Shown here: positions 1 through 7,231 of the stretch, in pieces
Numbering within the stretch: the first letter of the stretch is position 1
Layout: the number at the start of each line of letters is the position of its first letter
NCBI GenBank assembly: GCA_934755305.1
Contig: CAKVLD010000005.1
Span: 62,001 to 126,000, forward strand
Length of the DNA stretch: 64,000 bases
Direction of reading: 5' to 3'
From: an uncultured Clostridium sp.
Lineage (GTDB): Bacteria > Bacillota > Clostridia > Clostridiales > Clostridiaceae
Made by a program: the position numbers and the translations under genes
The notes under the pieces: model-generated
Seen by the model: only the letters and a program-made list of their open reading frames with translations
The model's database searches: none
Told to the model about the DNA's origin: nothing

Positions 1-1681
1 TGTATATAGATTAAGAGATATCTGGAATATAAAACCTTCTTATAAGATGGTTGATACTTGTGCAGGAGAATTTGAAGCATTATCACCATATTACTATTCA
101 ACTTATGAACAATATGATGAAGTTGAAGTTTCAGATAAGAAGAAAGTTATAGTTATAGGTTCAGGGCCAATAAGAATAGGTCAAGGTATAGAATTTGACT
201 ATGCTTCAGTACACTGTATCTTAGCACTTAAGAGACTTGGAATAGAAACTATAATAGTTAATAATAATCCAGAAACAGTAAGTACAGACTTTAATATATC
301 AGATAAGTTATACTTTGAACCATTAACTGAAGAAGATGTATTAAACATAATAGATAAAGAAAAACCAGATGGAGTAATTCTTCAATTTGGTGGTCAAACA
401 GCTATTAAGCTTGCAAACTTCTTAAAGGAAAAGAATATACCTACATTAGGTACTACAGCAGATCAAATAGATATGGCTGAAGATAGAGAGAAGTTTGATG
501 CTCTATTAGAGGAATTAGGAATTTCTAGACCAAAGGGAAAAGGTATCTGGTCAGTAGAAGAAGGATTAGAAGAAGCTAGAAGATTAGGTTTCCCAGTGCT
601 TGTTAGACCTTCATATGTAATAGGTGGTCAAGGTATGGAAATAACTCATGATGAAGAAGAGTTAATATACTACTTACAACATGCTTTTGAAAAAGATTCT
701 AAAAATCCAATATTAATAGATAAATATTTAATGGGTAGAGAAATAGAAGTAGATGCTATTTCAGATGGTGAAGATGTATTAATTCCAGGTATAATGGAAC
801 ACTTAGAAAGAGCTGGGGTTCACTCTGGAGATAGTGTAACAATGTATCCAAGTCAAAACATTTCTAAAGAAATGAAGGGGAAAATCTTAGATTATACTAA
901 GAAGTTAGCTTTAGCAATAGGAATAAAAGGTATGATAAACATACAATTCATAGAGTTTGAAGGCCAACTTTATGTAATAGAAGTTAATCCAAGAGCTTCA
1001 AGAACTGTGCCATATATTAGTAAGGTTAGTAAAGTGCCAATAGTAGATCTTGCAACTAAGATAATGCTTGGAGCTAAACTTAAAGATTTAGGATATGGAG
1101 TAGATGTATATAAAGAACCTGACTTAGTATCAGTTAAAGTTCCAGTATTCTCAACTCAAAAGCTACCAAATGTTGAAGTATCTTTAGGGCCTGAAATGAA
1201 GTCTACAGGAGAAGTTTTAGGAGTAGGTAGAAACGTTAAAGAAGCTTTATATAAAGGATTTATAGCAGCAGGAATGTTACCAGGTAAGGGTGATATACTT
1301 GCAACTATTAATAAGCATGATAAGAAAGAGTTCTTACCAATGGCAGTTGAACTTTCAAAGCTTGGATATAACTTTGTAGCTACAGAAGGAACTTATAACT
1401 TGCTTAAGGAAGCAGGAGTAAGTGTAAGAAAAGTTACAAGACTTAATGAAGAAAGCCCTAACATATTAGATGTAATTAAGAATCAAGAAGTTGATTTAGT
1501 AGTTAATACACCAACAAAAGCAAATGATTCTAAGAGAGATGGATTCTTGATTAGAAGAGCTGCTGTTGAAAGAAATATAGGTGTAATTACAGCATTAGAT
1601 ACATTTAGAGCTATAGTTGATGTAAAGGTTGAAGGATTAGAATCTAAAACAGATTTAGAAGTATTCAATATAGTTGAATAA
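1..1681 (+). CDS. carB: Carbamoyl-phosphate synthase large subunit, C-terminal part (5' end outside window)
   Basis: The reading frame is open from base 2, so this is the 3' part of a longer gene; about 559 residues are visible. CarB makes carbamoyl phosphate from ammonia, bicarbonate and two ATP for pyrimidine and arginine synthesis. The fragment begins at the family junction motif KMVDTCAGEFEA. The second ATP-grasp half follows, with GSGPIRIGQGIEFDY, the NPETVSTD motif and the EVNPRASR metal/ATP-binding stretch. The last ~130 residues are the MGS-like allosteric domain, starting near the GKGDIL segment. The ATG at 47 is internal, not the start. A strong terminator follows directly, so carB ends its transcript. 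Identification is secure. Confidence 0.97.
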   Translation, partial: VYRLRDIWNIKPSYKMVDTCAGEFEALSPYYYSTYEQYDEVEVSDKKKVIVIGSGPIRIGQGIEFDYASVHCILALKRLGIETIIVNNNPETVSTDFNISDKLYFEPLTEEDVLNIIDKEKPDGVILQFGGQTAIKLANFLKEKNIPTLGTTADQIDMAEDREKFDALLEELGISRPKGKGIWSVEEGLEEARRLGFPVLVRPSYVIGGQGMEITHDEEELIYYLQHAFEKDSKNPILIDKYLMGREIEVDAISDGEDVLIPGIMEHLERAGVHSGDSVTMYPSQNISKEMKGKILDYTKKLALAIGIKGMINIQFIEFEGQLYVIEVNPRASRTVPYISKVSKVPIVDLATKIMLGAKLKDLGYGVDVYKEPDLVSVKVPVFSTQKLPNVEVSLGPEMKSTGEVLGVGRNVKEALYKGFIAAGMLPGKGDILATINKHDKKEFLPMAVELSKLGYNFVATEGTYNLLKEAGVSVRKVTRLNEESPNILDVIKNQEVDLVVNTPTKANDSKRDGFLIRRAAVERNIGVITALDTFRAIVDVKVEGLESKTDLEVFNIVE

Positions 1682-1686
1682 CTGTT

Positions 1687-1722
1687 AAAAAAAGTAGTAG
1701 AATTAAATCTACTACTTTTTTT
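1687..1722 (+). terminator. Intrinsic terminator after carB
   Basis: Perfect stem AGTAGTAG/CTACTACT with an 8-nt AT loop, followed by a run of seven T. It starts within 10 bases of the carB stop. Confidence 0.85.
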
Positions 1723-1749
1723 ATTAACTAAGTCAATCTCATTTTAATA

Positions 1750-2179
1750 TCAAACTTCTTTAAAAACTCCAAAATTTCTACTTCTGACTTCAGAAACTAA
1801 TGTATTTAGTGTATTAGGACCTGATATACCATCTTTAGTTAATCTGTGGTTAACTTGGAATTGATTTGCTGAGGTTATTACTAGGAGAAATAACAGCATA
1901 ATTTATATTACCTGTTTCTCCTCTGAAATGAACATATCCATTATCATGGTATGAAGTAACAGATACAGAACATGATCTAGTGTTATATCTTACTTTGTCA
2001 ATACACCAATGTTGAGTAGCATCAGGATTTCCTCTCATACTTGAATTTGGAATAGTTGATTGTGTTTGTACAGAAGCAGTTTCTCTGCCTACTGATATAT
2101 TATCAGTTGTAGCATAAGTTTGTATTCCCATACTCATTACTGAAATTAATGTTATAGTATTGATTAAATTTCTATTCAT
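1750..2179 (-). pseudogene. Frameshifted secreted protein with a peptidoglycan-binding-like tail
   Basis: The first frame, from the ATG at 2179, encodes a signal peptide (MNRNLINTITLISVMSMGI, cleavage near TYA-TT). An unrecognised domain with two Cys (HWCIDKV, TRSCSVS) follows, and the frame stops at about 1850 after NLSKSIPS. Reading on in the other frame from about 1885 gives SANQFQVNHRLTKDGISG then PNTLNTL, which resembles the end of a peptidoglycan-binding repeat (QxNxGLxxDGIxGxxT). That frame stops at 1750. I read this as one gene broken by a single frameshift near 1878-1890, by mutation or sequencing error. The intact protein would be about 142 residues. The shift is directly visible; the domain assignment is a motif match. 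Confidence 0.6.
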
Positions 2180-2294
2180 TTAAAAATCTTCTTTAAAATA
2201 GTAAAATACAACACATTATAACATATATTATATAAAAATATAAATAAGAGCAATAATTGTTAAAACCAGGTTTACAAAAATTAATGATTTGGTG

Positions 2295-2324
2295 TTGACA
2301 TACGAACTAAAGTTCGCATATAAT
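2295..2324 (+). promoter_or_regulatory. Sigma-A promoter of the 89-aa gene
   Basis: TTGACA (2295-2300) and TATAAT (2319-2324) with an 18-bp spacer. The spacer contains a palindromic LexA-type box. The downstream start codon is at 2364. Confidence 0.8.
2303..2316 (+). promoter_or_regulatory. SOS (LexA/DinR-type) operator
   Basis: Perfect palindrome CGAAC-TAAA-GTTCG lying between the -35 and -10 boxes. It fits the Gram-positive LexA core GAAC-N4-GTTC. A weaker second copy, AGAACAAATGTTTG, lies at 2333-2346 over the expected transcription start. Repression by LexA is inferred; lexA is not in this window. Confidence 0.7.
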
Positions 2325-2363
2325 ACATATGTAGAACAAATGTTTGCCAAGGAGGTATTATTA

Positions 2364-2633
2364 ATGTATACAGAAGATGTTTTTGTTAGATTAAGTTTAA
2401 GAAATGTTGGAGAAATAAGAAATCTTATTGTGGGGAATCCAGAACTTGCTAAAGAGTCTAATGAAGGAAGATATTTAATGTGTGCAGGAAAATACGATAA
2501 GAATGGATGGACTATAGTATTTAAAGCTAAAAATTATAAGGAAGCAGAATACATAATAGATAACACACCATTTAATGATGTAAACATATATTCAAAAAAA
2601 AGATTCAGCCAAGGCTTGAGAATACTTTGTTAA
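2364..2633 (+). CDS. Small SOS-associated protein of unknown function (89 aa)
   Basis: The start is ATG 2364, because AAGGAGG (2349-2355) sits 8 bases upstream. The frame is open from 2289, but that upstream part covers the promoter and operator, so it is not coding. The protein begins MYTEDVFVRLSLRNVGEIRN and has no signal peptide, membrane helix or motif I recognise. It is mixed alpha/beta in character, with a basic C-terminus (YSKKRFSQGLRIL) ending in Cys. The LexA-type box in its promoter suggests DNA-damage induction. It is too short, and lacks the LysM and membrane segment, to be a YneA-type division inhibitor. Function unknown. Confidence 0.7.
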   Translation: MYTEDVFVRLSLRNVGEIRNLIVGNPELAKESNEGRYLMCAGKYDKNGWTIVFKAKNYKEAEYIIDNTPFNDVNIYSKKRFSQGLRILC

Positions 2634-2654
2634 TACATAAATAAGAAAACAGAT

Positions 2655-2698
2655 AAAAAATAGTAGCATCCAATTGCGTAACTGGGCTACTATTTTTT
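2655..2698 (+). terminator. Intrinsic terminator
   Basis: Stem AAAAAATAGTAGC/GCTACTATTTTTT with a loop of about 19 nt. It is AT-rich on both sides, so it may also serve the converging HD-GYP gene. Confidence 0.75.
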
Positions 2699-2762
2699 AT
2701 AAGTAACACTATGAATGTTAATGGTGCCATTATGAATTTACCAGCTGTAAACTTACTTAATA

Positions 2763-3869
2763 TTAAATATTATTTTCTATATTAGAAATTACTAAAGAGA
2801 ATTCTTCTACTAAATTCACAACATTACCATTACTATTTTCATTATAACTTTTTACTATCTTTACAGATGGTCTAAGAGGAAAATTAACAGGAGTATCTTG
2901 AACTATTCCAACATCACCATTACTAAGTCTTACAATAGTTCCAAAAGGAAAAGGAACTATAAGTTTTGTAAAAATAGAAACCATATAATAATCAAACATC
3001 TTATCTACATTACCCATTATATATTCTAAAGCATCACTAGCAGAAAGAGCCTTTCTATAAGTTCTATCAGAAGTCAAAGCGTCATAAACATCAGCTATAG
3101 ACACTATTTTAGATAAATAGTGAATTTTATCTCCTGTTAAACCATAGGGATATCCAGTACCATCAACTCTTTCATGATGTTGAAGTGAGATTAATAAAAT
3201 AGAAGTTTTTATTTCAGAATTAGTTTTTAAATATTCATAACCTAGTCTTGGATGTTTTTTTATAATCTCATATTCTTTTTTTGTTAAAGAAGATGGTTTG
3301 TTTAATATAGTTTTGGGGATAAAGACTTTTCCCATATCATGTAATAAAGCACCAGAACATAAGGTTATTAAGTTAGGCTTACTTAATTTTAGGCTTATTC
3401 CTATAATTAAAGATAAAATGGCCACATTAACAGAATGCTGATATGTATAGTTATCCATGCTTTTTATATCAATCAAACTAACCAGCATGTCCTTATTTTT
3501 TAATATATTATCAATTAACTCTTCTGAAATTTCTGTTATAGATTTAAAATAGTCTAAATTCTTTTTTTGTAAATTTCTTTTAGTAGATTGATTATTATTA
3601 ATAGTATTAAATTTATATATATTATTAAAAGTCTCTTTTAATAGTTTTATAGTTTTTTGCCTAAGTTCAGGTTTTATTATATCTTCAATTTCAGTATCTG
3701 CATATTTATCTACAATATATAAGGAATAAATATTAAATTTTTTAATTTGATTTAAAAGTTTTTTATTAAGTGAAGTTCCAGCCTTTAAAAGTAAATTACC
3801 ATTTTGATCATAAATAGTCTTACCTAAAAGAGAACCTTCACGAATACATTCAATTGGTACAACTCTCAT
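2763..3869 (-). CDS. HD-GYP domain protein, probable cyclic-di-GMP phosphodiesterase
   Basis: The start is placed at MRVVPIECI (ATG 3869), preceded by AGAAGGAGTG; the frame extends further upstream but has no ribosome site there. The protein is 368 residues. The N-terminal ~60 residues form a small beta domain of the type often preceding HD-GYP (REGSLLGKTIYDQNG). A helical linker follows, then the HD-GYP core: HDMGK at about 177-181, HHE at about 231-233 and DGTGYP at about 236-241, then ADVYDALTSDR. All metal-binding and GYP residues are present, so an active enzyme cleaving cyclic-di-GMP is expected. No membrane segment is seen, so it should be cytosolic. It is transcribed alone and converges with the small SOS gene. 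Confidence 0.9.
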   Translation of the reverse strand: MRVVPIECIREGSLLGKTIYDQNGNLLLKAGTSLNKKLLNQIKKFNIYSLYIVDKYADTEIEDIIKPELRQKTIKLLKETFNNIYKFNTINNNQSTKRNLQKKNLDYFKSITEISEELIDNILKNKDMLVSLIDIKSMDNYTYQHSVNVAILSLIIGISLKLSKPNLITLCSGALLHDMGKVFIPKTILNKPSSLTKKEYEIIKKHPRLGYEYLKTNSEIKTSILLISLQHHERVDGTGYPYGLTGDKIHYLSKIVSIADVYDALTSDRTYRKALSASDALEYIMGNVDKMFDYYMVSIFTKLIVPFPFGTIVRLSNGDVGIVQDTPVNFPLRPSVKIVKSYNENSNGNVVNLVEEFSLVISNIENNI

Positions 3870-4093
3870 AACTACACTCCTTCTAATACCTATATAAAAT
3901 AATATCACAAATATTACATAATTTCTCTAAAAATACTTTAAATGGAGTGTGGGTTTAAAAGTTATCAAATGGGGTATATTTTAAGGTGGTGGTATGCTCT
4001 ATAAAACAATACAACTTATTAATATATATAGATTTATTTAACAGAAAGTAATAAAATAGTTATAGAAAAAAAGAGTAATTGGAGTGATATACT

Positions 4094-4867
4094 TTGAATA
4101 AGAAGAAGATGCCAATAGGTTTTTTTGATTCAGGTGTTGGTGGAATTAGTGTACTTAAAGAAGCTGTTAAACTTATGCCTAATGAGCATTATATATATTT
4201 TGGAGATTCGAAAAATGCACCTTATGGAATAAAAGAGGTAGAAGAAGTAAAAGCTTTGACATATAAAGCAGTAGAATTTTTAATAGAAAAAGGAGCTAAA
4301 GCAATTGTAATTGCATGTAATACTGCAACAAGTGCAGCAGTTAGAGCACTTAGAATTACTTATCCAAACATACCTATTATAGGGATAGAGCCAGCAGTAA
4401 AGCCAGCAGTAAAGTTAGGAAGAAAAGGTCCAGTTATAATAATGGCCACTCCAATGACTTTAAAGGAAAAGAAGCTTAAAGTGCTTATGGATAAATATAA
4501 AGATGAAGCAGAAATGGTGTCAATGCCTTGCCCTGATTTAGTTGAGTTTGTAGAATCAGGTAAAGTAGATGGTGAAGAAGTTGAAAGCTATCTTAGAAAA
4601 CAGTTTAAAAATTATTTAGATAAAGATATTGCAGCAGTAGTACTTGGATGTACTCATTATCCTTTTGTAGGTAAAGTTATAGATAAAATATTAGAAGGAA
4701 AAGTACCTATAATAGATGGTGGACTTGGTACTTCAAAAGAGTTGCAAAGACAATTAAAAGAATTGGATTTAATAAATGATTCTAATGAAAAAGGTGAGAT
4801 AGAAATTTTTAATTCATCAGAAGATAATAATCAAATTGAAATAAGTAAAATGCTTTTGGGAAAATAA
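4094..4867 (+). CDS. murI: Glutamate racemase
   Basis: Interconverts L- and D-glutamate, supplying D-Glu for peptidoglycan. The start is TTG 4094, seven bases after GGAGTG. The 257-residue protein has the usual length. Both catalytic cysteines are present: Cys75 in VIACNTATS and Cys186 in VLGCTHYP. The N-terminal signature FFDSGVGGISV is also present. It appears monocistronic: the HD-GYP gene upstream is divergent and the next gene has its own promoter. Confidence 0.96.
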   Translation: MNKKKMPIGFFDSGVGGISVLKEAVKLMPNEHYIYFGDSKNAPYGIKEVEEVKALTYKAVEFLIEKGAKAIVIACNTATSAAVRALRITYPNIPIIGIEPAVKPAVKLGRKGPVIIMATPMTLKEKKLKVLMDKYKDEAEMVSMPCPDLVEFVESGKVDGEEVESYLRKQFKNYLDKDIAAVVLGCTHYPFVGKVIDKILEGKVPIIDGGLGTSKELQRQLKELDLINDSNEKGEIEIFNSSEDNNQIEISKMLLGK

Positions 4868-4870
4868 TGA

Positions 4871-4926
4871 AATGAGAGTTTTAAATTTAAAATTTATTAT
4901 AATTTTAGATTTAGAACTCTTATTTT
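4871..4926 (+). terminator. Probable weak terminator after murI
   Basis: Imperfect AT-rich inverted repeat, AGAGTT...TTAAATTT against ATTTAGAACTCT, followed by a T-rich stretch. Confidence 0.4.
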
Positions 4927-5000
4927 CTTAACGTCTAGCAAAATATAAAATTTGAATTTTTGTATATATACATAAATTTCAAAAAAACTTTGTTAAAATG

Positions 5001-5032
5001 TTGACAAGCTTAGATAAAATTGATATTATAAT
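5001..5032 (+). promoter_or_regulatory. Promoter of the STAS-like gene
   Basis: TTGACA at 5001-5006. The -10 is either TATTAT (5024-5029, 17-bp spacer) or TATAAT (5027-5032, 20-bp spacer). The start codon is at 5081. Confidence 0.6.
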
Positions 5033-5080
5033 GTTGTAAAGAATTTTCAGAATATTTAAAAGATAAATGGAGGGTTTAAA

Positions 5081-5353
5081 ATGGAGATTTTAGTAAAGAA
5101 ATTTTTAGGTACAAACTTTAATGTAGAGGATGCAATTGTTTTAAGACAAGTAATAAGAGAAAGCAAAGATGATAAAATAGTATTAGATTTTGCAGGAACA
5201 GAAAATATACCAGCAACATTCTTTAATTGTTTATTTGGAGATATACTTTATGGAGCAGCTAGAGAAGAAATTTTTAACAAGGTTAACGTTAAAAACTTAT
5301 CAAATACAAGAGATTATTCAAGAGTAGTACTTGGAACTGCTTTTGCAAACTAG
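5081..5353 (+). CDS. STAS-like domain protein (DUF4325 type)
   Basis: A 90-residue protein with a good ribosome site (GGAGGG) and an ATG start. The pattern KIVLDFAGTENIPATFFNCLFGDI resembles the DUF4325 STAS-like fold, in which a buried strand (IVLDF) is followed by a helix with small residues. No enzyme motif is seen. Family members often sit with histidine-kinase-like ATPases, but none is adjacent here; the gene has its own promoter and terminator. The molecular role is unknown. Confidence 0.7.
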   Translation: MEILVKKFLGTNFNVEDAIVLRQVIRESKDDKIVLDFAGTENIPATFFNCLFGDILYGAAREEIFNKVNVKNLSNTRDYSRVVLGTAFAN

Positions 5354-5399
5354 AAAAAGAAAAGGAATAAAAAATGAATATACTAAGAAGTAATATACG

Positions 5400-5438
5400 A
5401 AAATCACTGTTTAGGGAAATCTAGATAGTGATTTTTTT
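5400..5438 (+). terminator. Intrinsic terminator after the STAS-like gene
   Basis: Stem AAAATCACT/AGTGATTTT with an 18-nt loop, then a T tract. Confidence 0.8.
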
Positions 5439-5542
5439 TCTGCATTGAAAAGCCTTACGTTTAAATATATAATTTAAGATGAATTTAAAAGGATAAATAT
5501 GATAATACTAGTTATTATAAGTATTGAAGGGAGAAAGATAGT

Positions 5543-6064
5543 ATGAAAAATCCAATAGTTACTATAAATATGGAAAACGGTGGTGTGATTAAAGCAGAAC
5601 TTTATCCAGAAATAGCACCAAACACAGTAAATAACTTTATTGATTTAATAAAAAGAGGTTTCTATGATGGAATCATATTCCACAGGGTAATTCCAGGATT
5701 CATGATTCAAGGCGGATGTCCAGAAGGAACAGGAATGGGAGGTCCAGGATATAGTATAAAAGGAGAATTCTCACGTAATGGATTCAAAAATGAATTAAAA
5801 CATAAGAGAGGCGTATTATCTATGGCTAGAACTATGGATCCTAACTCAGCTGGAAGCCAATTCTTTATAATGGTTAAAGATGCTCCACATTTAGATGATC
5901 AATATGCTTCTTTCGGAAAAGTAATAGAAGGAATGGATGTTGCAGATGAAATAGTAAATGCTAAAAGAGACTGGGATGATAAGCCATATGAAGATCAAAC
6001 TATAAAATCAATGACAGTTGAGACTTTTGGTGAAGAATACAAAGAACCAGTAATAATAGAATAA
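5543..6064 (+). CDS. ppiB: Peptidyl-prolyl cis-trans isomerase, cyclophilin type
   Basis: Catalyses cis-trans isomerisation of X-Pro bonds in the cytosol (no signal peptide). The 173-residue cyclophilin fold carries FHRVIPGFMIQGG (about 46-58) with the catalytic Arg, then MARTMDPNSAGSQFFI and the closing FGKVIEGMDV. GAAGGGAG precedes the ATG. It starts a tight run of four or five same-strand genes (spacings of 16-17 bases for the first three) leading to the germination protease. Confidence 0.95.
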   Translation: MKNPIVTINMENGGVIKAELYPEIAPNTVNNFIDLIKRGFYDGIIFHRVIPGFMIQGGCPEGTGMGGPGYSIKGEFSRNGFKNELKHKRGVLSMARTMDPNSAGSQFFIMVKDAPHLDDQYASFGKVIEGMDVADEIVNAKRDWDDKPYEDQTIKSMTVETFGEEYKEPVIIE

Positions 6065-6080
6065 TAGGAGTTGAAAGGGT

Positions 6081-6431
6081 ATGCTAAAATTTAATAAGTC
6101 AGTTTTAGTTTATGGTCTTACTGAAGAAGAACTAGAAAAACTTAAGAAGGCAGACCTTAGAGTAATAGAAATGTCATCTGAAATGTCTGATGTGAAAGTT
6201 AAAGACATATTAAAGGGTGTAAAAGGTGACAGCCAAAAAGACTTATATAAAGAGAAACTTGTTCTATTTAATAATTATAATTCAAGTGAATTACCAAGGG
6301 TTATTAGATTTATTAGAAATAGAGTTACAGGAGGGATATTAGCTTCTGTAACTCCTACTAATAAAGAATGGACACTTGAATATTTATTGAAACATTTAAT
6401 AGAAGAAAGAGAATGGGCTGAAAATAACTAG
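6081..6431 (+). CDS. DUF3783 family protein
   Basis: A 116-residue cytosolic protein 16 bases after ppiB. The layout matches DUF3783: an N-terminal strand VLVYGLTEEELEKLK, then the conserved LVLFNNYNSSELPRVIRFIR segment, followed by the TGGILASVTPTNKEWTL region near the end. The family has no established function. Its tight position between cyclophilin and the XRE regulator suggests co-transcription. Confidence 0.8.
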   Translation: MLKFNKSVLVYGLTEEELEKLKKADLRVIEMSSEMSDVKVKDILKGVKGDSQKDLYKEKLVLFNNYNSSELPRVIRFIRNRVTGGILASVTPTNKEWTLEYLLKHLIEEREWAENN

Positions 6432-6448
6432 AGGAAGGTTGATATAGT

Positions 6449-7147
6449 ATGAGTAGAGTTGGGGAGAAAATAAAAGACGCAAGATTAAAATCAGGTCTTT
6501 CACAAAAGGCATTAGCAAAAAAGTTAGGGGTATCAGATAAATTTGTTAATGAAGTAGAGACTGGGAGAAGAGTTGCTCAAGAAAGTTTTATAGAAAGAGC
6601 AGGAAAACTTTTAAAGGTAGATTTTAATGATATAAGTATGGTTGTAACTGATGAAGATTTAATGGAAGAAAGAAAGGCTCAAAAATTAGATGCTAAAGAA
6701 ACTAAGAATAAGTCTAAGGTTCAAGCAAGAATTTTAGGTGAAACTTCTGAAGTTTGGACAGATGCTTTTTCATCAGTTTTAAAAACAGTAAATATATATG
6801 ATTATTCTTTAAAAAATGTATTAGGAAGTAGAGAATTACCTAACTATTCTAATAAGGTAGAAGGATTTGCAGCAGACAAAGTTTTATATCTAAAAATTGC
6901 TAATAATGATATGTCAGGATTTAGAATGATGAAAGATGATATAGCTTTTGGTCATTTAGTTAAAGAAGCTAGCCATGGGATCTTTTTAATTGAATTTAAG
7001 GGGAAAAGAGCTATAAGACAAATTAAACTTTTAGGAAATTCTAGAGCACTTCTTATAAGTAATGCAGGTTCTGTTGTTACAGAAACAGTAGAATTAAATA
7101 ACATAAAAGTTATAGCTAAGCTTGAAAGAGTAGAAATATCTTTATAA
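6449..7147 (+). CDS. XRE-family regulator with a degenerate S24/LexA-like C-terminal domain
   Basis: Residues 1-60 form a Cro/CI-type helix-turn-helix (GEKIKDARLKSGLSQKALAKKLGVSDKFVNEVETG). A charged linker follows. From about residue 140 the sequence resembles the peptidase S24 fold: NNDMSGFRMMKDDIAFGHLV, then GIFLIEFKGKRAIRQIKLLG and LLISN. The catalytic Ser of the usual D-S-M motif is absent (NDMSG), and the Lys of V-K-R is replaced (AIRQI), so self-cleavage is unlikely. A strong terminator separates it from the csp gene. The HTH assignment is secure; the S24 relationship is pattern-based. Confidence 0.8.
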   Translation: MSRVGEKIKDARLKSGLSQKALAKKLGVSDKFVNEVETGRRVAQESFIERAGKLLKVDFNDISMVVTDEDLMEERKAQKLDAKETKNKSKVQARILGETSEVWTDAFSSVLKTVNIYDYSLKNVLGSRELPNYSNKVEGFAADKVLYLKIANNDMSGFRMMKDDIAFGHLVKEASHGIFLIEFKGKRAIRQIKLLGNSRALLISNAGSVVTETVELNNIKVIAKLERVEISL

Positions 7148-7157
7148 ATATTAATAC

Positions 7158-7202
7158 AAACAGGGTGTATGTGTACTTTGTAACATGTACGCCCTGTTTT
7201 TG
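7158..7202 (+). terminator. Intrinsic terminator upstream of the csp gene
   Basis: Long stem ACAGGGTGTATGTG pairing with CATGTACGCCCTGT (with G-U pairs), followed by TTTTT. It closes the ppiB-XRE unit. Confidence 0.85.
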
Positions 7203-7231
7203 CATATAGTATTATTATTAATTTTTTTGAG

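Noticed and set aside
2271..2299. TTTACA upstream of the SOS gene as a possible UviA-type promoter
   Set aside because: The hexamer 17 bases downstream (GTTGAC) does not fit the T-rich -10, and a consensus sigma-A promoter explains the gene.
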